Assembly (NCBI GenBank): GCA_030065125.1
Contig: JASJDM010000017.1
Span: 1 to 64,000 of the forward strand
Source: Lysobacterales bacterium
GTDB lineage: Bacteria; Pseudomonadota; Gammaproteobacteria; Xanthomonadales; SZUA-38
Reading direction: 5' to 3'
DNA length: 64,000 bases
The number at the start of each line of letters is the position of its first letter. The stretch's first letter is position 1. The translations under genes and the position numbers were made by a program. The notes under the pieces are model-generated. The model searched no databases. It had not been told where the DNA came from and was given only the letters and a program-made list of their open reading frames with translations. This document shows positions 9,542 to 22,380 of the stretch, one piece after another.

Positions 9542-10554
9542 GCGGCGTGGAACTGACCGGCATGGCCTACTGGCTGCCTCTGGTGTTTGCCTTTCTGATG
9601 GCACTGTCCATGCTGGTCTACGTAGTCATGGACGGGTTCGACCTGGGCGTGGGTGCACTGATTGCCGGCGCCGACGACGCGGAAAAGGACACCATGATTG
9701 CGTCCATCGGCCCGTTTTGGGATGCCAACGAAACCTGGCTGGTGCTGGGCGTCGGGATCCTGCTGGTCGCCTTTCCCACGGCCCACGGAGTCATCCTGAC
9801 TTCACTCTACCTGCCGGTGGCGCTGATGCTGTGTGGCCTGATCCTGCGAGGTGTGGCGTTTGATTTCAGGGTCAAAGTCAGAGCTTCCCGCAAGCCACTC
9901 TGGAACCGGATTTTCTGGGTGGGTTCGGTGTCCGCCTCGCTGGCCCAGGGCTACATGCTGGGCCTGTACATCACGGGATTCGAGAATGGATTTCGGGAGC
10001 ACCTGTTTGCCGGTTTTATCGCACTGTGCCTGCTCGCGGGCTACGCGCTGCTCGGCGGGTCATGGCTGATCATGAAGACCGAGGGAGCGCTGCAACGCAA
10101 ATCCATCATCTGGTCGCGCTGGGCGCTGCTGCTGACGCTACTGGGCGTGGCTGCGGTGTCCCTGGCCACACCGCTGGTAAGCGAACGTATCTTCGAGCGC
10201 TGGTTCAGCGGCACGGCCATGCTGATGCTGGCGCCGGTGCCCCTGCTGACCGGGCTGCTGTTTTTCGCCTGCCACCGCAGCCTCGCCCGGCTCAATCTCC
10301 GGAGCGGCGACCGGGAGTGGGTGCCGTTTGCGTGCGCGGTGGGGATTTTCGTGGTGTCCTTTGCCGGGCTTGGCTACAGCCTGTTTCCGTACCTGGTGGT
10401 GGACCGCATCACCGCATGGGATGCCGCCAGTGCGCCGGAATCCCTGCTGATCATACTGTTCGGAACGCTGTTCACCCTGCCGGCTATCATCGGCTACACC
10501 ATCTTCAGCTACCGGGTGTTCTGGGGCAAAGCCACCAGCCTGAGTTACGAATAG
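9538..10554 (+). CDS. cydB: Cytochrome bd ubiquinol oxidase subunit II
   Basis: A 338-residue polytopic membrane protein, the partner of subunit I. The N-terminal segment YVVMDGFDLGVGAL and the DANETWLVLGVGILLVAFP region are family hallmarks, followed by hydrophobic helices to the C-terminus. The ATG overlaps the cydA stop as ATGA. No cydX-like small subunit was found directly downstream on the + strand; the only short frame there is on the other strand and resembles an MFS transporter. Confidence 0.95.
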   Translation: MSGVELTGMAYWLPLVFAFLMALSMLVYVVMDGFDLGVGALIAGADDAEKDTMIASIGPFWDANETWLVLGVGILLVAFPTAHGVILTSLYLPVALMLCGLILRGVAFDFRVKVRASRKPLWNRIFWVGSVSASLAQGYMLGLYITGFENGFREHLFAGFIALCLLAGYALLGGSWLIMKTEGALQRKSIIWSRWALLLTLLGVAAVSLATPLVSERIFERWFSGTAMLMLAPVPLLTGLLFFACHRSLARLNLRSGDREWVPFACAVGIFVVSFAGLGYSLFPYLVVDRITAWDAASAPESLLIILFGTLFTLPAIIGYTIFSYRVFWGKATSLSYE

Positions 10555-10557
10555 GGT

Positions 10558-10638
10558 TCAATACTCTATGAAGTTGAAGATGTACACCACCATCAGCAGC
10601 AGCAGTACATAGTTCCGGTAGCCGTTGGATACCTTCAC
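10558..10638 (-). pseudogene. 26-codon remnant of an MFS transporter N-terminus
   Basis: On the minus strand, GTG at 10638 preceded by GGGAAGGGAGAAACC opens a 26-residue frame containing RNYVLLLLMVVYIFNFIEY and then TGA. This is very like the first transmembrane helix of spinster-type MFS transporters, where the phrase usually continues FNFIDRQ. Here the frame stops at that point and the bd oxidase gene follows, so the rest of the transporter appears to have been deleted. The start and ribosome site look intact. A genuine one-helix membrane peptide is the alternative. Confidence 0.5.
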
Positions 10639-10684
10639 GCTGGTTTCTCCCTTCCCCGTCGGCTGCTGAACGGTTCCGTTCCGG

Positions 10685-11113
10685 TCAACGCTTGCTGCAG
10701 CCGCTGATGGCGATTCCCTTGTAGACAATCAGGCTTCCAGCCCGTCGCTGGGCGCCCCGGCCGGACCTCGAGGCTGGCGCATTGGTCTCGTCCCGCCGGG
10801 TGATCACAACCCCGTCAGCGCCCTTTTCCAGGGCAGCGATCTTCAGCCGCTGCAGGGCCAGCTCGTCGCTACCGGGCTTGCCATAGGCATTTTGTACGAA
10901 GTTGCCGGCATCCTGCTTCGGCAGGCTGCCGTCGCGGCCGGTGACCGGCCCCAGCGAGGTATGCTGACAGCCCGGGCGGTTGTCGTACACGGTAATCCCG
11001 CTCGTATCCCGCGCCATTTCCGAGCTGGCGCAGCCGGTCGCAAGAGCGGTAACCAGGATAACTGTCAGAATCCCGCTGTGCGAAACGGGCAAAGTGAATT
11101 CACTCAAAGCCAT
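10685..11113 (-). CDS. Small putative lipoprotein, DUF4156-like
   Basis: A 142-residue protein with a hydrophobic N-terminal segment ending in LATGCAS, a probable lipobox with Cys28 as the lipidated residue. The mature part has YDNRPGCQHTSLGPVTGRDG and LKIAALEKGADGVVITRRD, a pattern like the DUF4156 and RcsF-like outer-membrane lipoproteins. It would sit at the outer membrane or periplasmic face. No clear ribosome site precedes the ATG. Its function is unknown. Confidence 0.65.
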   Translation of the reverse strand: MALSEFTLPVSHSGILTVILVTALATGCASSEMARDTSGITVYDNRPGCQHTSLGPVTGRDGSLPKQDAGNFVQNAYGKPGSDELALQRLKIAALEKGADGVVITRRDETNAPASRSGRGAQRRAGSLIVYKGIAISGCSKR

Positions 11114-11214
11114 TCATGAAGATGTCGAACTGCGGCGTCCCCGTGGTGACCTCGAGCCGGACACCCGAGATGCCTTCCACGGTGCAATCCACATTGGAGG
11201 GGCAGGCTGGAGAC

Positions 11215-11475
11215 TCACTGGAACAGGGATGAAAACGAAGTGTTGGCCTGGACGATGTCGGGGTTCAGCGGCGCCGTTCCGATCAAACCTCCAGTGTCCC
11301 GGTCGCTGGCATCGGGATCGTATTGCAGCAACAGCCCGTACGCGCCCGGCAGCGGGGCGCCTTTTTGAAGTTCCGCGGCAAACCCCGGCATAGCAAGGAT
11401 CAGGGGTGCAACCAGAAACAGGTAAACCCTGCTCAGACCGGCCGACCGGAAATCATCCAGACTTGGCTGTCTCAT
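11215..11475 (-). CDS. Small exported protein of unknown function
   Basis: An 86-residue protein whose residues about 14-34 form a hydrophobic signal segment ending in PGFAAE. The mature part is short and acidic (LLQYDPDASDRDTGG) with no recognised domain. A strong GGGAGG ribosome site sits 6 bases before the ATG, which is the main reason to accept the gene. It lies upstream of the putative lipoprotein gene on the same strand with a 101-base gap. Confidence 0.6.
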   Translation of the reverse strand: MRQPSLDDFRSAGLSRVYLFLVAPLILAMPGFAAELQKGAPLPGAYGLLLQYDPDASDRDTGGLIGTAPLNPDIVQANTSFSSLFQ

Positions 11476-11678
11476 TGAACCTCCCTCTCAAACCGGGCTT
11501 CATCCTACCTGAATATGGACGGGATGTGGCCGTACCCGCATCCAAGGACCGGTGGGATCCTAAAGCGCTGTTTCAAATAGGTTTTCGTTTTCTTCCGAAA
11601 TCCTTCCGGGTTTCGTCAGGACTCCCGGACACGGCGCCGGCATTCTTGTAGTCGAACACAGCCCACAGGAGAAAAATC

Positions 11679-12854
11679 ATGATCCGACACATTGGTTTCC
11701 TGGCGACCGCAGTCCTGCTGGCGACGCCGTTAATCACAAGTGCCCAGGTGCTGGTAAACCTGGTGGCCACCGAGCCCACGGCCAGCGAACTGGGACCCAT
11801 CCCGGGCACTCTGCGGCTGTCCCGGGACACCGACCAGGTCTCATCGGACCTGACGGTGGCTCTGGAGGTCTCCGGAACGGCGGATTGCCTGAGCCAGCTG
11901 GACTGTATCTTCGACCCGGAGTGGGAGTCGGCCAGCCAGGGTCGGTACCGCTGGACCATTCCGGCCGGGCAGCAGTCCCTGGATATTCGCATTGTTCCGA
12001 TACCGGACAACCAGGCCGAGGGTGATGAGACCGTTACCTTGAACATCCTGGAAAGCGGCGCGTATGACCGAGGGCCACAACCCATGGATACCGTGGTGGT
12101 GGCCGATGATCCGCCCGTGGTCAGCCTCACGGCCGTGGACGGCACCGCCAGCGAAGATGGGTCAGACACCGGCCTGTACCGGCTGATCCGCAGCGGCGGT
12201 CTAACCGACGAAGCGCTGGTGGTCGCCCTGGGAATCAGCGGCACTGCGGATTGCATCAACGGCACGGACTGCAGCTTCGACCCCACCTGGGTTTTGGCCA
12301 GCAACGGACGCTACCGATGGGAAATTACTGCGGGCGAGCAGGTTCTGGACATCGGCGTTCAAGCCGTATTTGACCAGTTGGAGGAAGGCGACGAATCGGT
12401 GACCTTCACCGTTCTTTCCGCAAGCACCTACGAGCTGGCCGCCCAGATCGAAGCGACGGTGACCATCGCCGACTTCGTCGACGATGTGTTTGCCAGTGGA
12501 TTTGAAGCGGGCGAATTCGGCAAGAGCGGCATCCTGGCATTCGCGCCCTGCGGCAAGCTGGGACCCGGGGACAAGCCTGATAGCCGCTATTTCGACCTTG
12601 GCACGACGGTCGTTGATCTAGCCACAGGCCGGCAATGGCTGCGCTGTGGCCCCGCGGGCCGCTATGACTGGGCCAACGGCAGTTGCGTGGAGGACACGAC
12701 GGCCAGGGCATTTCTGGCGGCCCTGCCGATGAAATTGGCGCTGAATGAGGTCAATCAGGGCCTGGCGGGTTACAACGGCGGATACGGCGACTGGACGTTT
12801 CCGGTGTCCGGGTGCCTGGTGCGGACGGCCTGGATCCATCGCGGCCTGCGGTGA
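11679..12854 (+). CDS. Exported protein with two Calx-beta-like domains and a truncated Lcl/DUF1566 domain
   Basis: A 391-residue secreted protein. A signal peptide ends in ITSAQ. Two homologous Calx-beta-like repeats follow (residues about 23-145 and 146-265), both with SGTADC, a CxFDP segment, GRYRW and EGDE(T/S)VT. The acidic linker DDVFASGFEAGEF then leads into an Lcl/DUF1566 start (VVDLATGRQWLRCGPAGRYDW). That domain normally continues after GGYxDWRLPN for many more residues, but here it ends about 15 residues past DWTFPV, so it looks cut short next to the convergent nei gene. An AGGAGAAAA ribosome site precedes the ATG. A cell-surface adhesive or binding role is a guess. Confidence 0.75.
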   Translation: MIRHIGFLATAVLLATPLITSAQVLVNLVATEPTASELGPIPGTLRLSRDTDQVSSDLTVALEVSGTADCLSQLDCIFDPEWESASQGRYRWTIPAGQQSLDIRIVPIPDNQAEGDETVTLNILESGAYDRGPQPMDTVVVADDPPVVSLTAVDGTASEDGSDTGLYRLIRSGGLTDEALVVALGISGTADCINGTDCSFDPTWVLASNGRYRWEITAGEQVLDIGVQAVFDQLEEGDESVTFTVLSASTYELAAQIEATVTIADFVDDVFASGFEAGEFGKSGILAFAPCGKLGPGDKPDSRYFDLGTTVVDLATGRQWLRCGPAGRYDWANGSCVEDTTARAFLAALPMKLALNEVNQGLAGYNGGYGDWTFPVSGCLVRTAWIHRGLR

Positions 12855-12866
12855 TGCTCCGGTCCA

Positions 12867-13647
12867 TCAAAGCTGACAGCTCGGACACCAGTAGGTGCTG
12901 CGATGGTGGCGACCCATGCGGGTATAGCTGATCTTGTCATCACAGCGCATGCAGGGCAGTCCCGCCCGGCGGTATACCCACAGCCGGCCGGCGCCGTCGG
13001 ACTCGAAGCGGGTGACCCGCTTGCCGCCGCCCAGGTTGCTGCCGAGCAGCTCGGATGCCTTGCAGTACAGCCGTTCCAGGTCTGAATCGGCCAGCTGTCC
13101 AAGCCCGGTTTCCGGCAGGTGCCGGCAAATGAACAGCAATTCGGACTTGTAGACGTTGCCGATGCCGCTGGCCACCCGCTGATCCAGCAGCACGTCGGCC
13201 ACCGGGGTGTCCGGCTCCAGCATTTGACGGGCCCGGATGGCGATCTGTGCGGGGTCGATATCACCCGCGGTGAGGTCCGGGCCCAGGCGGCTGTCGAGCA
13301 CGCGCTCGCGAACGCTGGGCGCCGCTACCAGCTCGACTTCCCTGGCATTGAAACAGACGTAGCTGCAGCCGTCGTCGGTATCCAGCACCAGGGACGCCCG
13401 GGCGCGTGGTTTGCGCCATGGCTCACCCTGGGGATACCAGTGCCAGGACCCGTGCATGCCGAGGTGGGAGCGCAGCGCGAGCCGATTGTCCAGCTGGATG
13501 AACAGGTGTTTGCCCCGGGCGGCAACCTCGGTGATCCGGCTGCCAACGCAGTGGCGGCCCGCATTCCCGGATATGCGCAGGCCGGTCACCTGCCTGGTTT
13601 CCAGCCTGGGCTTCAGGAACGCCGCAATCTTGTGGATGGTGTCTCCC

Positions 13648-13655
<8 letters not shown>
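12867..13655 (-). CDS. nei: Fpg/Nei-family DNA glycosylase/AP lyase (endonuclease VIII-like)
   Basis: A 262-residue base-excision repair enzyme that removes oxidised bases and nicks the abasic site. The N-terminal PEGDTIHKIA, with the catalytic proline after the removed methionine and Glu next to it, is of the Nei type. The helix-two-turn-helix phrase is VASGIGNVYKSELLF, and the C-terminal zinc finger is CxxC...CxxC (CMRC and CPSC). It overlaps the lhr gene by 8 bases, so it is translated as the last gene of a ligase-Lhr-Nei repair operon. Confidence 0.92.
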
Positions 13656-18123
<4,468 letters not shown>

Positions 18124-18128
18124 GGCGT

Positions 18129-19667
18129 TCAGGCGAGCTGGTTCAGGTGGATCTGTCTCACCGTGTCGATGGTATCAGCCTCTTCGGGGCCCTTGTCCCT
18201 GCGGTAGCGTTTCACCCGGGCAAACCGCAGGGCGAGCCCGGCCGGATACTGGGGGCTGGCCTGGATATCGTTGATGGCGATTTCCGCCACCAGTTCCGGG
18301 CGCACGTGGACCACGTGTCCCTCGCGGCCGATTTCCCGGGCCAGCAGCTGCTCCGTCTGCCAGCGCAGCAGCTTGTCGGTCAGCCCTTTGAACGTTTTGC
18401 CCAGCATGACAAAGCTGCCGTCGGCCGGGTTCCTGGCGCCCAGGTGCAGGTTCGACAGCCAGCCCTTGCGCCGGCCGCTGCCCCACTCGGCGGCCAGGAT
18501 GACCAGGTCCAGGGTATGGGTCTGCTTGATTTTCAGCCATTCGGCGCCGCGGTTGCCCGCCATGTACGGGCTGGCCAGGGCCTTGGCCATGATGCCCTCA
18601 TGGCCCTGCTCCAGGGCCTGGGTCAGGAAGGCACTGGCGGCGGCCGGGTCGGCGGTGACGATCCGCGGGACGCGCATGGTTTCGGGTGCGCCTTCGGCGA
18701 GGACCTCGAATCGCTCCAGCGCGGGCCGGTCGATCAGGTCGCTGCCGTCCCAGTGCAGGCAGTCGAACAGGAACAGGCTGAGGGGGAGCTTCTGGCGCAT
18801 CTCTTCCACCTGGGCCTTGCGGCCGAAGCGGCGCATGGTGAGCTGGAAGGGAAGGGGTCTGCCGTCTTCCCGCAGTGCCATGACCTCGCCGTCCAGGATC
18901 AGGGACCGGGCCGGCAGGGCCAGCACTGCCTCGACTACCTCGGGCAGGCTGTCGGTCACTTCGTTCAGCCGGCGGGAGAATATCTTCACCCGCTCCTCGA
19001 CCCGGTGAATCTGGACCCGGGCCCCGTCCACCTTGTAATCCAGCGCCGCTTCGCCCAGGGCACTCATGGCGCTGGCCATGTCTTCGGCTGGCTGAGCCAG
19101 CATGGGTTTCACCGGCGACAGGGTTTCCAGGCGGAACTGGCCCAGGCCGGCGCGGCCGTCGGCCAGGGCCGCCGCGGCCACCGGGGCCGGGTCACCGGCC
19201 AGCATCACTGCGCGCCGCACTTCATCTGCCGGGATCTCCGCCGCGTCTGCAACCGCCTCCACCAGAACCCCCTCCAGGGCACCCTGGCGCAGCTCCCCCA
19301 GGATCAGCCGCAGCAGGAACTGGCGCTCCGGTTCGGTTGCCCGGGAGAACAGCCGGCCCAGTTCGTCCCGCCGGGCGGCCTGGGACCCCGCGCCATGGAT
19401 TGCCGCCAGCCGGGAAAAAACGTCATCAACTTCATCCAGTGCCAGTGACGGCTCGACGGCAGCATCACCGCTGGCGGCCTGACGCAGCATGGCCGGGCCC
19501 AGGCCGATGCGGCCCTGGGGCAGGTGACCGGTGAGGTAATTCACCAGCAGGCCGCGCAGCGCCGGCGGCGTCAGTCGCAGGCACTCCGCAAGATGGTTTC
19601 TCTTGCGCAGGCGGCTGCGGGTGGCGGCCACCTGCTCAGATACGTTGACGACCTGGCTGAGTTGCAT
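18129..19667 (-). CDS. ATP-dependent DNA ligase
   Basis: A 512-residue ATP-dependent ligase of the archaeal/LigB type, distinct from the NAD-dependent replicative LigA. The N-terminal helical DNA-binding domain covers residues about 1-190. The nucleotidyl-transferase domain has the adenylated Lys212 in YKVDGARVQIH, then LDGEVMAL, FDCLHWDG, EGIMAKAL and AEWLKIKQTH. The C-terminal OB domain ends with LRFARVKRYRRDKGPEEADT. It is the first gene of the repair operon. It would seal nicks after glycosylase and helicase action, completing base-excision repair. Confidence 0.93.
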   Translation of the reverse strand: MQLSQVVNVSEQVAATRSRLRKRNHLAECLRLTPPALRGLLVNYLTGHLPQGRIGLGPAMLRQAASGDAAVEPSLALDEVDDVFSRLAAIHGAGSQAARRDELGRLFSRATEPERQFLLRLILGELRQGALEGVLVEAVADAAEIPADEVRRAVMLAGDPAPVAAAALADGRAGLGQFRLETLSPVKPMLAQPAEDMASAMSALGEAALDYKVDGARVQIHRVEERVKIFSRRLNEVTDSLPEVVEAVLALPARSLILDGEVMALREDGRPLPFQLTMRRFGRKAQVEEMRQKLPLSLFLFDCLHWDGSDLIDRPALERFEVLAEGAPETMRVPRIVTADPAAASAFLTQALEQGHEGIMAKALASPYMAGNRGAEWLKIKQTHTLDLVILAAEWGSGRRKGWLSNLHLGARNPADGSFVMLGKTFKGLTDKLLRWQTEQLLAREIGREGHVVHVRPELVAEIAINDIQASPQYPAGLALRFARVKRYRRDKGPEEADTIDTVRQIHLNQLA

Positions 19668-19724
19668 GGGCCAAGCCTAGGAAAATACTTGTCAAGCCGC
19701 TGCGAAGGGCGGCAGCCAGGTCCC

Positions 19725-20219
19725 TCAGCTCTTGGGAATGCTGACCGAAGTCGCCTCGATGGCGTACTCAAATCCCGCGGTGAGCGGTTCCTGGGGCGTT
19801 TCACCCATGTCCTCGGCCAGGTGCTGCGCCTTTTCCGCGCTCAGTTCCTGACGGGAGAACACGCCCGCCAGCATGACCGATTTGCCGGCCGAATCGGTGG
19901 GCACAAAAAAGCCGTAATCCTTGAAGGTGATGCGGGCCATGGCGTCGCCATCCTGGGCGATGAAGAAACAGCCCTTTTTCTGACAGACCTTGGTGATCTG
20001 CGTGCTGACCATGACTTCCTGGCCCAGGTAGCGGTCGCTGTGGCCGATCAGCTCGGCAAGCTGCAAAATCTGGTCGGACTCGGGCAGGGGGGATCCGAAG
20101 ATCTCGTGGGTATCGGTTTCCGCCACGGGCTCGGACAGGCGAACGACCTCGCCGGCCCAGCAGGTGCCGCTGACGATCAGGGTGAAGGTAGTGATCAGGG
20201 CCTTGATTGAAACGCGCAA
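19725..20219 (-). CDS. DUF4920 family exported protein
   Basis: A 164-residue protein with a signal peptide (cleavage near CWAGE) and the DUF4920 domain: QEVMVSTQITKVCQKKGCFF, the beta-strand ARITFKDYGFFVPTDSAGK and the helix SAEKAQHLAEDMG. The conserved CQKKGC cysteine pair may bind a metal or form a disulfide, but the family has no assigned function. It is divergently transcribed from the small zinc-ribbon gene across a 90-base intergenic region. Confidence 0.82.
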   Translation of the reverse strand: MRVSIKALITTFTLIVSGTCWAGEVVRLSEPVAETDTHEIFGSPLPESDQILQLAELIGHSDRYLGQEVMVSTQITKVCQKKGCFFIAQDGDAMARITFKDYGFFVPTDSAGKSVMLAGVFSRQELSAEKAQHLAEDMGETPQEPLTAGFEYAIEATSVSIPKS

Positions 20220-20309
20220 GGTTCTTCTCCGGGAATTGGTTGATTTCGGTATTTTACGCTCGTTTCAGGCCGGCTGGACAGCCCGATAGCGCTGACCCAG
20301 AATGGATTC

Positions 20310-20546
20310 ATGAAACACAGACAGATTGATTGCCGCCGCTGCACCGGAACCATGGTGCGCGGCTACATTCCCGACTTTTCCCAGGCCGCCTACCTGCTGC
20401 TGAACTGGCACGAGGGGCACCCCGAGAAGTCCTTCTGGACCACCACCAGGGTAAAGAAGGAACGCGGCATTCCCATCGGCGCCTATCGCTGCCGCAAGTG
20501 CGGGCTCATCGAGCTATTCGCTGATTCATCCATGGCCGCCCAATGA
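20310..20546 (+). CDS. Small CxxC zinc-ribbon-like protein
   Basis: A 78-residue cytoplasmic protein with two cysteine pairs, CRRC near the N-terminus and CRKC near the C-terminus (YRCRKCGLIELFA), the layout of a small zinc ribbon of the kind found in DUF6487-like proteins. The middle is hydrophilic with SFWTTTRVKK. Its stop overlaps the xylosidase start (ATGATGG), so the two genes are translationally coupled although no functional link is obvious. Confidence 0.7.
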   Translation: MKHRQIDCRRCTGTMVRGYIPDFSQAAYLLLNWHEGHPEKSFWTTTRVKKERGIPIGAYRCRKCGLIELFADSSMAAQ

Positions 20547-22237
20547 TGGCCCGGGTGATTGCACCCGGCGCGTGGCTGGCGGCGCTGCTGGGATTTTCAT
20601 TGTTCGCCACGGCCGAGTCGCTGCCTGGCACCTTCTCCAACCCTGTCATATCCGGATTTGCGCCGGATCCGTCCATCATTCGGGTAGACGATGACTTTTA
20701 CCTGGTCAATTCCACCTTCGAGGTGTTTCCCGGCATCCCGATTTACCACAGCCGGGACCTGGTCAACTGGCAGCTGATCGGCTACGCCCTGCACGACCCG
20801 GAGCAGGTGGACCTGGACACCATCGCCTCGGGGGGCGGCGTACACGCCTCCACCATTCGCTACCACGACGGGGTGTTCTACATCATCACCACCAACGTCA
20901 AGAACGGCCAGCCCATCAACTTCATCGTTACCGCAACCGACCCGCGCGGACCCTGGTCCCGGGCCCACGTGCTGGAAGGGGCGCCGGGCATCGATCCGTC
21001 GCTCCTGTTCGACGATGGCCGGGTCTGGTACGTGGGAAATCGCGCGCCACCGGATCCCGACTTTGTCGGCCAGGGTGAAATCTGGCTGCAGGAGGTCGAC
21101 ATCGAGCAGATGAAGCTGGTCGGCGAGCGCCATTTCCTGTGGCGGGGATGCTGTGGCGGCCTGTGGGCCGAGGGGCCCCATATCTACAAAAAGGACGGGT
21201 ATTACTACCTGCTGATCGCCGAGGGAGGCACCAGCTTCAACCATTCCGTGGCGGTGGCGATCAGTCGCGATATCACCGGACCCTACCAAAGCAGCCCGCG
21301 CAACCCGGTGCTGACCCATCGCCACCTGAGCAACGACTTTCCCATCTCCGGCGTGGGTCATGCGGACCTGGTGGAACTCAAGGATGGCCGCTGGTACGCC
21401 GTGGCCCTGGGCTGGCGGCTGGTGGATGGACGTTACGGCATCCTGGGCCGTGAGACGTTCCTGTTGCCGGTGACATGGGAAACCGAGCCGGAACCCTGGA
21501 AAGACCCACGCTATACCTGGCCGGTGTTCAGTCCGGAGACCGGGCGGGTGGAGCTGCAGTTTCCAGCCCCGTTCCCGGAAACCGTCCAGGCTCCCCCGGC
21601 CGGGTTTGTCGACACCTTTGACGGGTCCGAACTGGACCTGGAGTGGAATTTCCGCCGGACCCGCAAGGAGCCGTTTCACAGCCTGTCAGAAAAGCCGGGG
21701 TTTCTGCAGCTGGCGCTGCAGCCGGGATCCATCGGGGAACGGGCCCAGTACACATTTGCCGGTGTTCGCCAGCGTCACTTCCGATTCCAGGCCAGCACCG
21801 TCATGGACTTCACGCCGGGCTCACCGTCAGAAGAAGCAGGCATGACCCTGATGCAGAACGATCGTGGCGTCATGCTGCTGACCCTTTCCGGCGCCGGCGA
21901 CCAACACCAGCTGACCCTGTACCGATGGCACAACGGCGAAAAGGCAATCCTGGGTGAGCAGGCGGTGGAACCCGGCAGGATTCACCTGCGGATCAAAGGC
22001 GATTACCTGCGCTTCGGCTTTGACTACTCCACCAACGGTCAGAGCTGGACACCCCTGGCCAGCGACGTGGACGGCACCTTCCTGTCGCCCTCCGAACTGG
22101 AGGGATTCAACTACACCGGCTTGTACCTGGGCCTGTACGCGTCGTCCAACGGCGTCGAAAGCGACAATGCCGCAGCCTTTGACGAGTTCCGCTACGCGCC
22201 CCGGCGTGGTGATCGGGATCAGTGGTTTTATCGGTAG
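20543..22237 (+). CDS. Exported glycoside hydrolase family 43 (beta-xylosidase/arabinofuranosidase)
   Basis: A 564-residue exported GH43 enzyme predicted to release xylose or arabinose from xylan oligosaccharides. The N-terminal segment up to ATAES is a signal peptide. The five-bladed propeller starts at FSNPVISGFAPDPSIIRVDD, with the general-base Asp in APDPS. The acid Glu lies in LWAEGPHIYKKDGYYYLL, and SVAVAISRDITGPYQ is also typical. Residues about 350-560 form the C-terminal beta-sandwich (GH43_C2) seen in beta-xylosidases (FVDTFDGSELDLEWNF, NGVESDNAAAFDEFRY). No transporter or other xylan gene is next to it. Confidence 0.9.
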   Translation: MMARVIAPGAWLAALLGFSLFATAESLPGTFSNPVISGFAPDPSIIRVDDDFYLVNSTFEVFPGIPIYHSRDLVNWQLIGYALHDPEQVDLDTIASGGGVHASTIRYHDGVFYIITTNVKNGQPINFIVTATDPRGPWSRAHVLEGAPGIDPSLLFDDGRVWYVGNRAPPDPDFVGQGEIWLQEVDIEQMKLVGERHFLWRGCCGGLWAEGPHIYKKDGYYYLLIAEGGTSFNHSVAVAISRDITGPYQSSPRNPVLTHRHLSNDFPISGVGHADLVELKDGRWYAVALGWRLVDGRYGILGRETFLLPVTWETEPEPWKDPRYTWPVFSPETGRVELQFPAPFPETVQAPPAGFVDTFDGSELDLEWNFRRTRKEPFHSLSEKPGFLQLALQPGSIGERAQYTFAGVRQRHFRFQASTVMDFTPGSPSEEAGMTLMQNDRGVMLLTLSGAGDQHQLTLYRWHNGEKAILGEQAVEPGRIHLRIKGDYLRFGFDYSTNGQSWTPLASDVDGTFLSPSELEGFNYTGLYLGLYASSNGVESDNAAAFDEFRYAPRRGDRDQWFYR

Positions 22238-22257
22238 CTCCGTGACTCCGTGACTAG
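22238..22257. repeat. Copy of a GTCACGGA-type short tandem repeat, inverted orientation
   Basis: CTCCGTGACTCCGTGACTAG follows the xylosidase stop directly. It is the exact reverse complement of the first 20 bases of the tandem array at 26926-26961. A ten-base piece, CCGTGACTAG, recurs at 25294-25303. The rest of the gap up to 22380 holds no recognisable feature apart from the expected promoter of the next gene. Confidence 0.7.
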
Positions 22258-22380
22258 GAAAGACCCGAAGGTTTGGGGGGTCAGACAGCGGGCAACGTCG
22301 GTACAGTGGGTTAGCTGGAGAGTCGGCGCATCAGTGCCCGATCTGGCGACATTGAACAGAACAAACCGTGGACACAATAC

